64,000 bases of DNA from Saxidomus purpurata (taxonomy: Eukaryota; Mollusca; Bivalvia; Venerida; Veneridae), in contig JAFMSR010000036.1 of assembly GCA_022818135.1 (NCBI GenBank), positions 124,001 through 188,000 on the forward strand, given 5' to 3'. This document shows, piece after piece, positions 36,685-49,837 of this stretch. The notes beneath the pieces were generated by a model that was not told where the DNA came from, made no database searches, and was given only the letters and a program-made list of their open reading frames with translations. Each line of letters begins with the position of its first letter. The first letter of the stretch is position 1. The position numbers and the translations under genes are program-made.

Positions 36685-38382
36685 AAGACACTAATTTGGT
36701 ATGGAACACTTTCAAAAATAGTCTACAGTCTAGCATTAGCCACCACATTCAACAAAAAACGACAAGATCAAAAGAATCTGCACATTGGATCACTCCTGAC
36801 ATCAAGAAACTTGCGGGAAAAAAGAGAGAGATCGCGCATACAAGGCGAAAAAGAAATATAACGACCTTTCCAACATATAATTAAATTCAAGTCAGGCATA
36901 TTGGTCAACAACTTGACTACACCGCAGTCCACTGATACCGACAAGTGTACTACAAAACGTTTCTGGAGCTTCATTAAACACAAGAAAAAGATAACACCTC
37001 TATTTCTGGACCGAGGGAACACGATCAACTCCATTCAGATCCGAAAGCTAAAGCCAACATTCTAACCGCCAATTCAAGTATGTCTTCTCTGAAAATACTC
37101 CATGCTCCGACTATCAATTCATCACTGGGGAATATGTTGGACCCATTAAACATTCAGTAGCCCCGATATCTGCAACACAAACAACGGGGTAGAAAAGCGA
37201 CTCAGCAACATGAAACCCTACAACTCTCACGGTCGCGATGGAATCACTCCTCGGGTATTGAATGAAATTTTTCTCATCTAGTTCCTATTCGTACCACAAT
37301 ATTTAATAACTTGCTAACTACAAGCACTATACCCGATGCCTGGCGGAAAGGCATTGTGCCATCAATACATAAAACAGGGAGCAAGTACAACCCTGAAAAC
37401 TGTCGTAGACTGTAAACTACTGGAACATATTAAACCAGTCATATTTTGCAACATGGCGAAAATAACAACATTTTGTACCCACTACAACATGACTTTCGTA
37501 AATGTCGGTCCTGTGAGACACAGCTCATAGAATTCACGGACGATATATCTTCAAATCTGAAAAGGGGTAAACATAAATTTGTTTTTGTCATTGATTTCTC
37601 CAAGGCGTTTGACTAAGTCTCCCTCAGTCTTCTCCTGCACAAACTGAACCATTACGGCTGCCAAGGATGCACTAACCATTTGATTATGACTTTCTTAATT
37701 GGTCGCTCTCAGTCGGTTGTCCTTGAAGAGGAGTGTTCTTACACTGGCACAGTGAAGGTGAATCTGGCGTTCCACAAGGCTCGTTGCCTGGCCCAAAAAA
37801 ACAAAAATAATATCAAACAGGGAATGCCACGTACCAAAACGCAGCCTCCCCAAAACGAGCCCCACAGCACCCAGAAGTGCACACCACCAACACACACACA
37901 CACACACACACACAACATACACTACCAACACACACAAGCATACAAAGCAAACACACGAGGACAAAACGAACAATTAAAGGAACACAGTGGGGCACCGCCT
38001 TGGAACGGTCAGTGGCAAAAACACCACTGGGGAGCTTAAACCGGTTTATGCCTTTTCTATACTACATCAACGACATCCCACATGGATGATAGCATCGACT
38101 TGATACTATAGCCAACAACTCTGACTGCGCAAACCTCCCGAAAACCCTCGTAGTAATGAAATATGAAATATTCCCTACAAACTTGCACAATCGGAGAAAA
38201 AGTGGAAAAGGTCTTCCTTCCAGACAAATGCTAAGACATCTGCATCTCCCGGAAGATAAAGCCCATCAATCACGACTATCGTCTGCATAACCAGTCTCTC
38301 CAGCATGTTGAATCGGCGGAGAATCATTGAGTTACCATCAACCAATCCCTGGACTGGGGGATCATATTAGCCACATCACGAA
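36685..38382 (+). pseudogene. Degenerate LINE reverse transcriptase
   Basis: Pieces of a non-LTR ORF2 lie in order but in changing frames: WNTFKNSLQSSISHHI (36699), ITPDIKKLAGKK (36793), FWSFIKHKKKITPLF (36960), YNSHGRDGITPRVLNE (37217), then PDAWRKGIVPSIHKTGSKYN (37333). After these come the palm motif FVFVIDFSKAFD (37580) with an adjacent stop, a GVPQGS-like block (37764), YYINDIPHG (38061) and an SLDWGDHISHI-type end (38346). The order matches the CR1/jockey type of RT. Stops and frameshifts rule out function. The 3' end disappears into the assembly gap; the endonuclease domain is not seen. Confidence 0.8.
37789..38045 (+). repeat. Insertion with (CA)n inside the dead LINE
   Basis: About 250 bp separate the GVPQGS-like and YYINDI-like motifs, which are adjacent in an intact RT. 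The insert begins with an A-rich run, holds (CA)n at about 37890-37912 and ends with CACCACTGGGGAGCTTAAACC. Probably a small mobile element of unknown type. Confidence 0.6.
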
Positions 38383-38882
38383 NNNNNNNNNNNNNNNNNN
38401 NNNNNNNNNNNNNNNNNNNNNNNNNNNNNNNNNNNNNNNNNNNNNNNNNNNNNNNNNNNNNNNNNNNNNNNNNNNNNNNNNNNNNNNNNNNNNNNNNNNN
38501 NNNNNNNNNNNNNNNNNNNNNNNNNNNNNNNNNNNNNNNNNNNNNNNNNNNNNNNNNNNNNNNNNNNNNNNNNNNNNNNNNNNNNNNNNNNNNNNNNNNN
38601 NNNNNNNNNNNNNNNNNNNNNNNNNNNNNNNNNNNNNNNNNNNNNNNNNNNNNNNNNNNNNNNNNNNNNNNNNNNNNNNNNNNNNNNNNNNNNNNNNNNN
38701 NNNNNNNNNNNNNNNNNNNNNNNNNNNNNNNNNNNNNNNNNNNNNNNNNNNNNNNNNNNNNNNNNNNNNNNNNNNNNNNNNNNNNNNNNNNNNNNNNNNN
38801 NNNNNNNNNNNNNNNNNNNNNNNNNNNNNNNNNNNNNNNNNNNNNNNNNNNNNNNNNNNNNNNNNNNNNNNNNNNNNNNNNN
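38383..38882. other. Assembly gap (500 N)
   Basis: Exactly 500 undetermined bases, probably a standard-size gap of unknown true length. Upstream exons of the AP-4 mu-like gene may lie in it or to its left. Confidence 0.99.
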
Positions 38883-38904
38883 TAAATATATTGCTTACTT
38901 TCAG

Positions 38905-41900
38905 AACAGAAATGAGCTATATGTTGATGTAATTGAGAGAATGTCAGCAGTCACAGCAGCTGGTGTAAGTTCTTTATTACTTCATTTGATTTTGAGGAAA
39001 TATCCTGTTATGCTACCATGATCCATCTATTTGTAGTTTTTTGTGGTTTCAGTACATTAATTTTGATACAGTGTAGTTAAAGAGTCATGTATGGCTAGTT
39101 TGCAAAGTGTGGTTCAATTTGATAGTGCTGCAACATGATGAGCAAATGAAGCCTATTTCTAGAGGTAACCGGGGCACCCAATACCACATTTTGTATTATA
39201 TATCAAAATGACCGCCAGGGTCTGTAGTTTCTGAAACTGCTTGTTGCAGTTGCCAAATCCGTGCCGCAACATGAATATCAGGGTGTAATTTACGTTACCC
39301 CTAAAATCTTAAAACAAAAGAAAAGAAGTTCACACTGAGTTATTACTCTGGTAACGCATGATATATTAGTAATTACATCATATTTGATAATAACAATTTG
39401 TGTACATAAATTATATCCATTCAAATTCTGTGTTTGACCATAGTAAAACATACGAGTGCCGTGTACTTTACATGACCTTACGTTACAAAATATTGTAATA
39501 TAGATTTTATCATTTGTTATGATAAATTTTGATTATTGGTACAGATCAATGAAATAATCAACTAAGTCACACATTTTCTTTCTTATAAACACAGATTAGA
39601 ATCCACATAACATGTACTTTACGCTATATCCATGTAATAATATGTTACTTTTTATAACAGAATATTAAGAAAAATGACAACATTGACGACAACTGCTTAA
39701 CTTATAAAATACATTTGATATATGACATTTGCGAAATGATTTACTCTAACACATGTTATGAAGTGAATAAATCTGACATATGGAGCAGTATACTTTACGT
39801 TACTTTACGTTACTTTACGTTACTTTACGATAGAAATGCACTATACAATAGCCTTAACTATTGAGGTGCAAAGTGCATATTTTCTCATTTAAAATGTTTT
39901 TTTAATCTTTATAGTAGTAAAGATAAGAATTGAAACAAATGCATTTCACATAATCTTTAAGCTCAACATAGATCTAAATTCTAAATACATCTTACATCTA
40001 CATTTAGTACAGCAGATATATGACGGTTTACTATGCTACCATCACAAATTTTAAGATACAAGTACATTGTATGTAAATTATTCAAACAGGTTCTAAAAAA
40101 TTAAAGACTCCCACATTTATCACAAAGGTCAATACATGTCATTTCCTATGGTTTGTTACACTGTCTTTATCAGTCAGATCTTGATTTGTAATTTACATGA
40201 CTCTGCATTACTAACTTAATAGCATAGATAGGTTATACTGTAGATTATTTATTGGTATGTATGTTCATTTAATGACAAATCATAAAATGCTGACATGTTT
40301 TTGAAGTTGCTTACACCCAGTTTAATTTGAGAAAAGGACGTGTCAAGAAGCACTGAAATTTACATTACTTTACGTTATATAATAAAAAAATAAAAGGTAA
40401 ATATTTATGAAATAAATTGTAAGTGTCTGGCAAGAATATGCTAATTTCGAGTTACTGCATAAGAATTTTTTGGATTTTTGCACACTGATTGTAGTTTATA
40501 CTTTGTTGTTAGCCATATGCAATAATGAAAAACAAGATGATTTTGGTTATAGACGTTTAAACGTCAAATGAATAGAACATATATACAATTGAAAAATAAG
40601 CAAATGATCATTTTGTTGATATTTCGTTTTATTCATGATAAATGAGCATTCAGTGGGATGTATAAGTTAGAAAATTACTAGTTAAAATATGAATATCTTA
40701 ATGCTAGCAAATAAAAGAAAATAATGAAAAATCAACACTTATGCACAATCTTTTATAAATATTATCTGAATTGTTTTCTTTTTATTCATCAATTTAGATC
40801 GAGTAACGTAAATTACATAACTCTACTGAAGCTTTTTGCAGAACAAAATGCTAACCATTTTGAATATATAAGTAATGTAAATTTCAGTGCTTCTTGACAC
40901 GTCCTTTTCTCAAATTAAGCTGGGTGTAAGCAACTTCAAAAACATGTCAGCATTTTATGATTTGTCATTAAATGAACATACATACCAATAAATAATCTAC
41001 AGTATAACCTATCTATGCTATTAAGTTAGTAATGCAGAGTCATGTAAATTACAAATCAAGATCTGACTGATAAAGACAGTGTAACAAACCATAGGAAATG
41101 ACATGTATTGACCTTTGTGATAAATGTGGGAGTCTTTAATTTTTTAGAACCTGTTTGAATAATTTACATACAATGTACTTGTATCTTAAAATTTGTGATG
41201 GTAGCATAGTAAACCGTCATATATCTGCTGTACTAAATGTAGATGTAAGATGTATTTAGAATTTAGATCTATGTTGTGCTGAAAGATTATGTGAAATGCA
41301 TTTGTAATGTATTATTACATGGATATAGCGTAAAGTACATGTTATGTGGATTCTAATCTGTGTTCATTAGAAAGAAAATGTGTGACTTAGTTGATTATTT
41401 CATTGATCTGTACCAATAATCAAAAAATATCATAACAAATGATAAAATCTACATTACAATATTTTGTCATGTAAAGTACATGGTACTCGTATGTTTTACT
41501 ATGGAGAAACATGATGACATCATAAATGCGTAATATAAGAATAAAGAATATAAAATATCAATTATACACTAAAAGATACGCTTCAACATAGAAAACACAT
41601 GTGAAACTGTATATTTACTACTAGGCATGAGAAAAGGGAGAAAAGCATTTATAATTACAGGAACGTATTTTTCAATATTTTGACTTTTCCCTGAAATGAC
41701 ACAAAACTGACTGAAAAAATAGCGTACATTACCGTTTTAATCAACATGATTCTAACGACATTGAAAAGTTTATAACAAGAGGTTATTACCACGGGGTTAG
41801 TGATATTGGCCCCTTTACAGTTACTTATTACTCAGTTTCACTTTCCTGACTGATACACAAACAAGGCTCTATGAGGATCTTAACCTAAATGCGTCAAGTA

Positions 41901-44900
41901 CGTTTGATTTACTTCCACGATATTTTTTTCTAATGCTAAAGCTCTGTCGAATGAAATACAACCCAAGAAAATAAATGAATTTATTTTGAAAGTTTACCTT
42001 AAGTTGCTAAATTTCTGATACAAGAACAAGTTTGTTGAAGTTAAGCATCTATAACGACAAAAGGTCATGTAAATTAGTTTCATGAATAATATATAATATA
42101 ACAACATCAAGTGAAAAATGTCTGCAATTATTTCATATCGCTTTTATTACATAATTATATACTCAGTAATTATCATTTTGACATTAGCTTGGAACGTGAA
42201 CTATCAAAAGAACTCTTTGAAAATCTTGATAATTATACTCCGGGAAAAGTTCACAGTGATTGCTGCAAATGCTAGGGTGAGCAGTGGTACTTATTGAAAT
42301 CGTATAATAATACGAAATAAGTCTCTTAAAACTGTTCTATAAAGAAAGGAAAATTACATATAATTTACAAAATGGAATTAATGAGCTTACATATTGGATA
42401 AATTACCGTGAGACAAACCAGTTCGTAAAAAAACATAGACCTTTTTTGGCATTTACAGCTGGTAATTAGATAATATTGTTAAATTCCAGGAAATGAACAA
42501 AACTGTGAACAATAGATTAACTCGAAAACATCGTAAACCTCAAGTTGATCTTAAGGTCGTAAGCATTTTTTCTACTAACTCAAAAACCTCGTAAGTTACG
42601 GTGTCACCGTAAGTCTCACCTTAACTTAAGGTGACAAAATCGACCCCTTAACATCATCGTAACTATAGCTAACTACTTGAGAAAGACTTTTAAATTTACT
42701 TGATCTACCTTATAAAGACTAAGTTGTAATGTTTTCCTTTGAAGTTGCATATACGTATATAATTATGTTTTTGGTTTTACATCGAATATCAGTATATACA
42801 TGTAGTTTCACTTTTCCATTCGCAAATCAGGCAGCTAGCTTCTTTTGAAAAACCGTTTCTTGCATAAAAGTAAGTTGTGTTTGGTTTACGTGTATCTCTG
42901 GTAGCAAATGATTTTGTCTTTGCGATCAGTGCAGATCATGATCATCATGCACATCCGTGCAGTCTTTAATTTTTTAGAACCTGTTTGAATATTTTACATG
43001 CAATGTACTTGTATCTTAAAATTTGTGATGGTAACATAGTAAACCATCATATATCTGCTGTACTAAATGTACATGTAAGATGTATTTAGAATTTAGATCT
43101 ATGTTGAGCTTAAAGATTATGTGAAATGCATTTGTTTCAATTCTTATCTTTACTACTATAAAGATTACAAAAACATTTTAAATGAGAAAATATGCACTTT
43201 GCACCTCAATAGTTAAGGCTATTTTATAGTGCATTTCTATCTTATAGTAACGTAAAGTAACGTAAAGTACACTGCTCCATATGTCAGATTTATTCACTTC
43301 ATAACATGTGGAGGAGTTAATCATTTCGTAAATGTCATATATCAAATGTATTTTATAAGTGAAGCAGTTGTCGTCAATGTTGTCATTTTTCTTAACATTA
43401 TGTTATAAAAAGTAACGTATTATTACATGGATATAGCGTAAAGTACATGTTATGTGGATTCTAATCTGTGTTTATAAGAAAGAAAATGTGTGACTTAGTT
43501 GATTATTTCATTGATCTGTACCAATAATCAAAACTTATCATAACAAATGATAAAATCTACACTACAATATTTTGTAACGTAAGGTCATGTAAAGTACTTG
43601 GTACTCGTATGTTTTACTATGGTCAAACACAGAATTTGAATGGATAGAATTTATGTACACAAACTGTTATTATCAAATATGATGTAATTACTAATATATC
43701 ATGCGTTACCAGAGTAATAATTTAGTGTGAACTTCTTTTCTTTTGTTTTAAGATTTTAGGGGTAACGTAAATTACACCCATATATTCATGTCGCGGCACG
43801 GCTTTGGCAACTGCAACAAGCAGTTTCAGAAACTACAGACCCTGGCGGTCATTTTGATATATAATACAAAATGTGGTATTGGGTGCCCCGGTCCCTCTCT
43901 CAATACTGCAATGAAGTTGCAGCACTATGAAGTGTTGGTGTGAGATACAGAGAAACCAGTATATCCATTGCTCTTTATCATGCTCAGTGTACATCATTAC
44001 CTATGCAGTCATTAAAAATTCACTCAGCACCCCTATGAACAATTAATGGCCCAGTTCAGTTTGAATAATCGAAAAGTCCATTTAAGAAATTTAGTGCAGT
44101 CAGGGTTAAAGTTAGTCAGACTGAAGATATGTATGGTTGTTTTTTACTGTCAGCTTGAAATGGGAAAATAGGACACATGTTTTAGTCTTGTGTTAGTTTG
44201 ATTTTAAGATGGTTTTGTGTTGAGGTCACATACTAGAGGTCACTGCATTTCTCACTGATGAGGTTCATGGGTTCAAGCCCCACTATTAAGTCTAACTGTT
44301 TATGTAAGAATGTTGGCAGTTTCTCACAAAGGGACGTAACTCAACGTTGATGACTTTGTATTTTGTATTTTCTACAGGGTACAGTGTCACAGATGGAGGT
44401 GAATGGTTCAGTTAACATCAAGAATTTCCTGGTAGGCTCACCACAGATCAAAATAATGCTCAATGAAGACCTTGTTGTCTTACAGTCCAAAGAAAAGGGT
44501 CCAGTTTAATTACATCACTCTTGTGCACAGTTAAACCTGTGGTAAAGACCACACCAAAATAAAGATTACCATGTGATTCAAAACCAGCACAGTATACTAC
44601 ATTTGTATATACATGTAGTTTCAGTGAAAACACTTGTGAATATAGACTAGCTACTCATAATTATCAACATAAACTCCTTTAGCTTCCTTTGGCATATCAT
44701 TGTTTACAGGTTTGACAGTGTATACAATACCATAGTACTATATGATACACCACTCTGTGTGGGTTTTTTTATTAGACAAAAATCGAGTTAAACACCTGCA
44801 TGAATAGGAATCATTTTAGCTTGACCATTGACCAGACGCCAGGTGTCAATCAAGTGACTTTATTACCTATCAAAGTTCGACTTTACCTACCACAAATAAA

Positions 44901-47900
44901 TGCATGTGGAAAAGGTTTGAATGGATTTTTTTGTTATAAATAATCCGACATCAACAAAGGGGTGGGTTTATAGCACCATTGGCGTCATGGGTAACATCAT
45001 TTTTTGTTCACCGATGCGGTATGGGAATTTTATATAGGGAAAAGCACGTGAGGTATAATAATATATGATACACCACTGTGTGTGTGTTTTTTTATTAGAC
45101 AAAAATCCAGTTAAACACCTGCATTAATAGGAATCATTTGAGCTTGACCAATGACCTAGTGACAGTAAAATCTGTATGGAGTAATTACTGTACACAGCAA
45201 CTTGCATGCGAAAACTTGAACACCATGGGTCAAGTCATTTGCCTGCAACTAAGTAGAAACAGATCTCTATGTTGAAGAGCTTGTGATAGCAAACTTCTTT
45301 TGTTGTTCAGCAAGCAACATCCCTATATAGCTGGGTCCAAGTGTTCTCTATTTGTAGAATGGAGACTGCTATCAATGCTGAAGACCATGTGACTGTCTCT
45401 CTGATGTGTCATATTCTTACCACAAGCAACCTTGTCTCTGAAGTGCCCGAAAGCATTCCCCTGTAAATTTAAACATAAAATGTCTGTTATCTTAAAGAGT
45501 GCCTGTTTACACAATGTTTAGATATGATAGCCAAATAAATGTTTTTTTGCAACATCTTGTTGTTTAAATGTTAATTCCTATCAGGTCAGTAATTCCAGCA
45601 CAGTCCACTCAAGTCATTATTTCTGTTCCATTGAATACCTGTTAAATGCAAACTGTATTCACGTGGGCATAAACCCTGTATTTATACTGTAGGTTATGGT
45701 TCCAATTTTCGCTTACACTTGCATCACCTGTAGGAGAGGTAATTCCATGTACATGTAGTACTTCCAGTGGCGATTGTAAATGTGTATAGCTAGGCAGAAT
45801 GCTCCTTTCACAGTTGTGTTGAGAAGAGAACTTGTGATCTTGGAAGATACATTTGCACGATCTGTAGGAGAGGTAGTGTGTAATCTAACTAAAGGGTATG
45901 AAGCTCTTGAACAGATGCTTTTATTACAGCTGTATAACAATGACACAATTTGACACTTGCACATGCACTACCAGTAATGTAGTGGCTCCATTGTCAGCAT
46001 GAAATTTAGCAGAATTAGGGTAAAAGACACTTGAGTTGCATCAGCCTGTCTCTATGACAATTTAACAGAGATATTTTCTTGCCTGCTTTGTTTCTGAACA
46101 TGTACTTTTGGTTTGGTTCCCTTACCTTTACTTAACAACAGCTTCTGGTGTTTCAGATATCTGCCTTGAGTGGAGAGTGGAGTGGAGTGTCAGTGGAGAG
46201 ATGTGTTTAAATCAACCATTTAGTCTGCGATCATTTGTTGGTGATGCTGATGGCAGTAGGTAGGAAATACCAGAAATTACCACTATAATCTGACTTTGCG
46301 TTATTATAAATGGACTGTTCCATCACCCAGTTTAGGGTGTACCACTTGTTCTTTATAGGGATGTACAATGAAAAAAGAAACGGCTTAATAGCAAGCAGTG
46401 TAATCAGATCGGCTGGTAGATCTTACTAGTAATTGAGTTATGCTGTCACAAAAGCAATCTTAGTTGTTCCTAGTGGTTATGGCAATCTCTCAGCAACCCA
46501 TTGGACCTGGGTTATATCCAGGTCAGACCACATACCGGTAAGATTTTTCCTTTGGTTAGACACCTAATACCATACATGCCACAGTCCACCCAGTTGTACA
46601 TGGGTGCCAGTAACGTTACTTGATGGCTCTTTTTCTGGTAATAAGTGGTTGTTTCCATCATGAATGGAGTCTTGAGAGCCAGTTTATATAAAGAAGCAGT
46701 TATATTTTCTATAAAGTTTGTTGTAAAACTTTAAATTCCATGACTGAATGTTTTCTTGTATTTTCAGAGATGTCAGAGTGACCTTGAGACTGCGGAGTAA
46801 TTTTCCATCAAGCATAATAGCTGTAAATGTCAAGGTCAGATTCTCTATACCAAAGTCTGTATCCAGGTATAGTGAAGGTTGTAAAATTGTTTAACATTTC
46901 TTTGTTTCTGTTGGTTCTTAAAATCTCTCCATATGGATGGACTGCCTCTGTGGTCAGGCAGTTAAAGTATATGACTTTAAAGCGCTGTAAAACCCTCACT
47001 GATGGAGTGTCATGGGTTTGAGCCCCGCTACTCACCATGTCTCTTTATGTGAGAAAAGTTGCAGTTTCTTACAGAGGACAGAGGTCTTGTACTGGTTCTT
47101 CTCAGGGACAGGATAATTAGGTAAACTGTTAATAACAGTACTACTGTTGAAACAGGTGTTAAACTCCAAGAATTTAAAAAGATGTCCATAGATTCTGTTA
47201 AGATTAATTTTTGGCTCAAAGCTCTGATCGCAACATTTCAAGTACTAAAAGCTTAATTTGATCTGTGTTGTAGATTGCATACAAGAGAGATTTGTTGTTG
47301 TTTAGTTTATGCATGTTCATATTTTCATGAATTAGAAATAGAAGCAGCTTATTGGATAAGTAGTCTGTTTCCAAAAAGAACCAGTATAAATTGCAGCTTT
47401 ACTTCATATTATTCAAATGCAGTCATATATTTATTACTGGTATTTGCAGTATTTCATCTAAATTATCAAGTGATGAGCAGAAGGCAGCAGTTAGTAATGC
47501 AGACAGACAATTTGTTTGGACACTGAAGAGAGTGCCGGGAAAGACAGAATGTATTGCAGAATTTAGGGTACACTATGTTTACAGTTTGTTTTACTCATTC
47601 CTCTTACTGTAATGTCACTTAACAGCGAAGACATTAAAGTTATCAACAAAATGTGTATGCTTGATTGTAACATAATAATTTAGTATAAAAAAGTAATGTT
47701 TTTCCACAATGATTTTAAAGATGGAAAACTTCTAGTCATCGGTAGAACATTGCAATTTCACTGATTGCAAATTTTCTTGCAATTTTATAGCATTACTGTA
47801 TACATGTACTTTACAACTTTATAAAACCATGGCTTGGTACTAAGAATACTTGGTTTGTGTGAATGAAGATAACATGTATAAAACTGTTCATTTGACATGT

Positions 47901-48290
47901 AATTACTGTACAAATCCTTTAAATACTGTTTTAAACTGAAAAATTCTAAAGCAAATATAATCATTCTATAATTAACAGTTGATCAACCAAGGGAGTGGCA
48001 GATTGAGTCAGCAGGAAATTGATCCCATTGTACTGGAGTTTGAGATTTCAGGATACACATGTTCTGGAATTACCATAAATGGGTTAAAAATTCCAGGGGC
48101 AGATAAGGGACTGCCACGAAAACAGTTTGTACGGCTTATAACAGCTAACGATTCCTTTATGTGTTTAGAACATTCTGATCACAAAAAAGTGATGGATAAA
48201 TACACTTTCAAAACAGTATTGAATCTTCTGTGCAAAAAAATTAGGTTGAACTATGAGAGATGTCTGTATGTTGCTAGGCGAGGTCAATGA
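38905..48290 (+). CDS. AP4M1: Adaptor complex mu chain (AP-4 mu-like), partial
   Basis: The exons I can place are 38905-38964 (NRNELYVDVIERMSAVTAAG), 44378-about 44498 (GTVSQMEVNGSVNIKNFLVG...), 46194-46260 (GEMCLNQPFSLRSFVGDADG), 46768-46866 (DVRVTLRLRSNFPSSIIAVN...), 47450-47567 (SSDEQKAAV...RQFVWTLKRV) and 47979-48290 (...LEFEISGYTCSGITINGLKI...). Phases join correctly for 38964/44378 and across 46260 to 47979. NE-YVDVIER is the start of a mu homology domain; the YTCSG block near the end resembles the HTCSG of human AP-4 mu. Mu chains bind tyrosine-based sorting signals in membrane-coat adaptors; AP-4 acts at the trans-Golgi. Missing: the N-terminal longin part (left of the gap) and one short exon expected between 44510 and 46190. 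The C-terminus extends ~35 residues past the usual end. AP-1/2/3 mu are less likely. Confidence 0.65.
39165..43895. mobile_element. Fold-back element with ~0.95-kb inverted arms
   Basis: The outer ends are ACCGGGGCACCCAATACCAC and its inverse. The left arm runs from 39167 to about 40377. Its inverse is present twice: 40877-41505 (matching the inner part) and 42962-43894 (matching the outer part). TTACTTTACG is tandemly repeated at 39791-39830. The middle (41506-42961) is A+T-rich and unrecognised, and no transposase is seen. No target duplication is evident. It sits in the AP-4 mu-like gene's first visible intron. Confidence 0.8.
44225..44345 (+). mobile_element. SINE fragment
   Basis: B box GGGTTCAAGCCCC at 44272 followed by the GTAAGAATGTTGGCAGTTTC body seen in the SINE at 33245. 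Truncated on both sides; lies just before an AP-4 mu exon. Confidence 0.7.
44510..46190. other. Intron; partly duplicated
   Basis: The segment TTTTTTATTAGACAAAAATC with its flanks at 44745-44830 is repeated at 45065-45150. GTAGGAGAGGTA occurs at 45731 and 45862. No convincing exon, although one is expected here. The minus-strand frames at 45323-45514 and 45713-45964 have no recognised domain. Confidence 0.5.
46475..46672 (+). mobile_element. tRNA-like SINE, second type
   Basis: An A-box-like TAGTGGTTATGGCAATCTC at 46471 and a degenerate B box GGGTTATATCCAGG at 46510, followed by an unrelated body. In an AP-4 mu intron. Confidence 0.5.
46935..47178 (+). mobile_element. tRNA-derived SINE
   Basis: Head CTCTGTGGTCAGGCAGTTAA, B box GGGTTTGAGCCCC at 47012, body GTGAGAAAAGTTGCAGTTTC, and the end AACAGGTGTTAAACTCC. 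Same family as 32813-33392 but with a single head. Confidence 0.75.
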
Positions 48291-48310
48291 CACAGGAAAA
48301 GTATCTAGTT

Positions 48311-49348
48311 TATCCCCCTGCCGAAGGCGAAGGGGATATTAGAAATGCCCTTCGTCCGTCCGTCCGTCCGTCTCAATTTTGTCCGGAGCATAACTCCAAA
48401 AGTACTTGAGCGAGTTTCTTCAAACTTCATACACTGACAGAACACATTGGGAGGAAGTGCAGTGTGTAAGAACATTAACTCTACCTTGCCTACTTTTAGA
48501 GTTATTCCCCTTTTATCAGATTTACTTGAAAAACTTTGTCCGGAGCATAACTCCAAAAGTACTTGAGGGATTTTCTTCAAACTTAATACACTGACATAGC
48601 ACATTGGTAGGAAGTGCAGTGTGCAAGAACAATAACTCTACCTTGCCTACTTTTAAAGTTACTCCCCTTTATCAGATTTACTCTAAAAGTTTTGTCCGGA
48701 GCATAACTCCAAAAGTACTTGAGGGATTTACTTCAAACTTAATACACTGACATAGCACATTGGTAGGAAGTGCAGTGTGCAAGAACAATAACTCTACCTT
48801 GCCTACTTTTAGAGTTATTCCCCTTTATCAGATTTACTTTAAAAGTTTTGTCCAGAGCATAACTCCAAAAGTACTTGAGGGATTTACTTCAAACTTAATA
48901 CACTGACATAGCACATTGGTAGGAAGTGCAGTGTGCAAGAACAATAACTCTACCTTGCCTACTTTTAGAGTTATTCCCCTTTATCAGATTTACTTGTCCG
49001 AAGCATAACTCCAAAAGTACTTGAGGGATTTTCTTCAAACTTAATACACTGACATAGCACATTGGTAGGAAGTGCAGTGTGCAAGAACAATAACTCTACC
49101 TTGTCTACTTTTAGTCAAATAGAAAAATATCATACCTATACTGATAATGAACATTAATATAATTTTGCAAACCTTCTCTTCATTGCCTTATTCTTTTTCC
49201 ACTTACTTGAAAACTGTACTCAGCATGACCATAACTATACGGCTTTTTAAGGATTTCCTCTCACCAAGTAAAATGTACGAAAGTACAACCTTCAGGTAAC
49301 TTTTTCCTGGGGGGGGGATTAACCATGTGTAACATGGCTCTTGTTATA
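48311..49348 (-). mobile_element. Pearl-type family E
   Basis: Read on the minus strand: 5' tip ACAAGAGCCATGTTACACAT, containing the hairpin CCATGT-tac-ACATGG, then GGTTAATCCCCC. Five core units of ~155 bp follow (plus-strand landmarks GTCCGGAGCATAACTCC at 48381, 48538, 48696, 48851 and 48995), then a (GGAC)n tract at 48353-48374 and a 3' hairpin with TATCCCC and GGGGGATAA arms at 48311-48342. It starts 20 bp after the AP-4 mu stop, so it probably lies in the 3' UTR; a candidate AATAAA follows at 49493. Confidence 0.85.
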
Positions 49349-49650
49349 CTTGATATTACTTAGTAAGTAATGTTGAGACTTATCAGCTGCCTTTTTACAT
49401 TATAGTGATATAAGTATGGCCAGGACTGTAAGTTGCAAACATGCTGGTAATGTTTTGTTATACAAGCTACGTACTAGGCATTTTGACGATTAAATAAAGA
49501 TCACTTGCAGGTTTTAAAATTACTTTGTTTTACACTGATATTTATAAAGAAGCAAAAGAATATTGAATACTAACCTTATTGTGGTCATTTGTTTATGTAT
49601 AACAACATTATAAAGACCAGAGAAACATATTAAACAGATATTGTATTTAT
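49349..49650 (+). other. Probable 3' UTR of AP-4 mu-like gene
   Basis: A+T-rich, with TTAAATAAAGATCAC at about 49491 as a candidate polyadenylation signal. No coding features. Confidence 0.4.
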
Positions 49651-49654
49651 AGTG

Positions 49655-49832
49655 TTTTATATCAATTTAAGTAACTTTCTTGTAACCTATGAAGGACTAG
49701 TAAGGTTCCTTTGTGTAGTTTCATATCAATTTAAGTAACTTTCTTGTAACCTATGAAGGACTAGTAAGTGTTTTATATCAATTTAAGTAACTTTCTTGTA
49801 ACCTATGAAGGACTAGTAAGGTTCCATTGTGT
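49655..49832 (+). repeat. Three tandem ~55-70-bp copies
   Basis: TATCAATTTAAGTAACTTTC plus TTGTAACCTATGAAGGACTA recurs three times (about 49659, 49727 and 49766) with nearly no divergence. Confidence 0.9.
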
Positions 49833-49837
49833 AGTTT

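Noticed and set aside
37680..38039. 119-codon frame with a histidine/threonine-rich part
   Set aside because: It runs through a (CA)n tract inside the dead LINE.
38327..38932. 201-codon frame
   Set aside because: Most of it is the N gap.
45323..45964. Minus-strand frames as exons of an antisense gene
   Set aside because: One has an acceptor-like start, but there is no partner exon, domain or repeat of the pattern. They lie inside an intron of the AP-4 mu-like gene.
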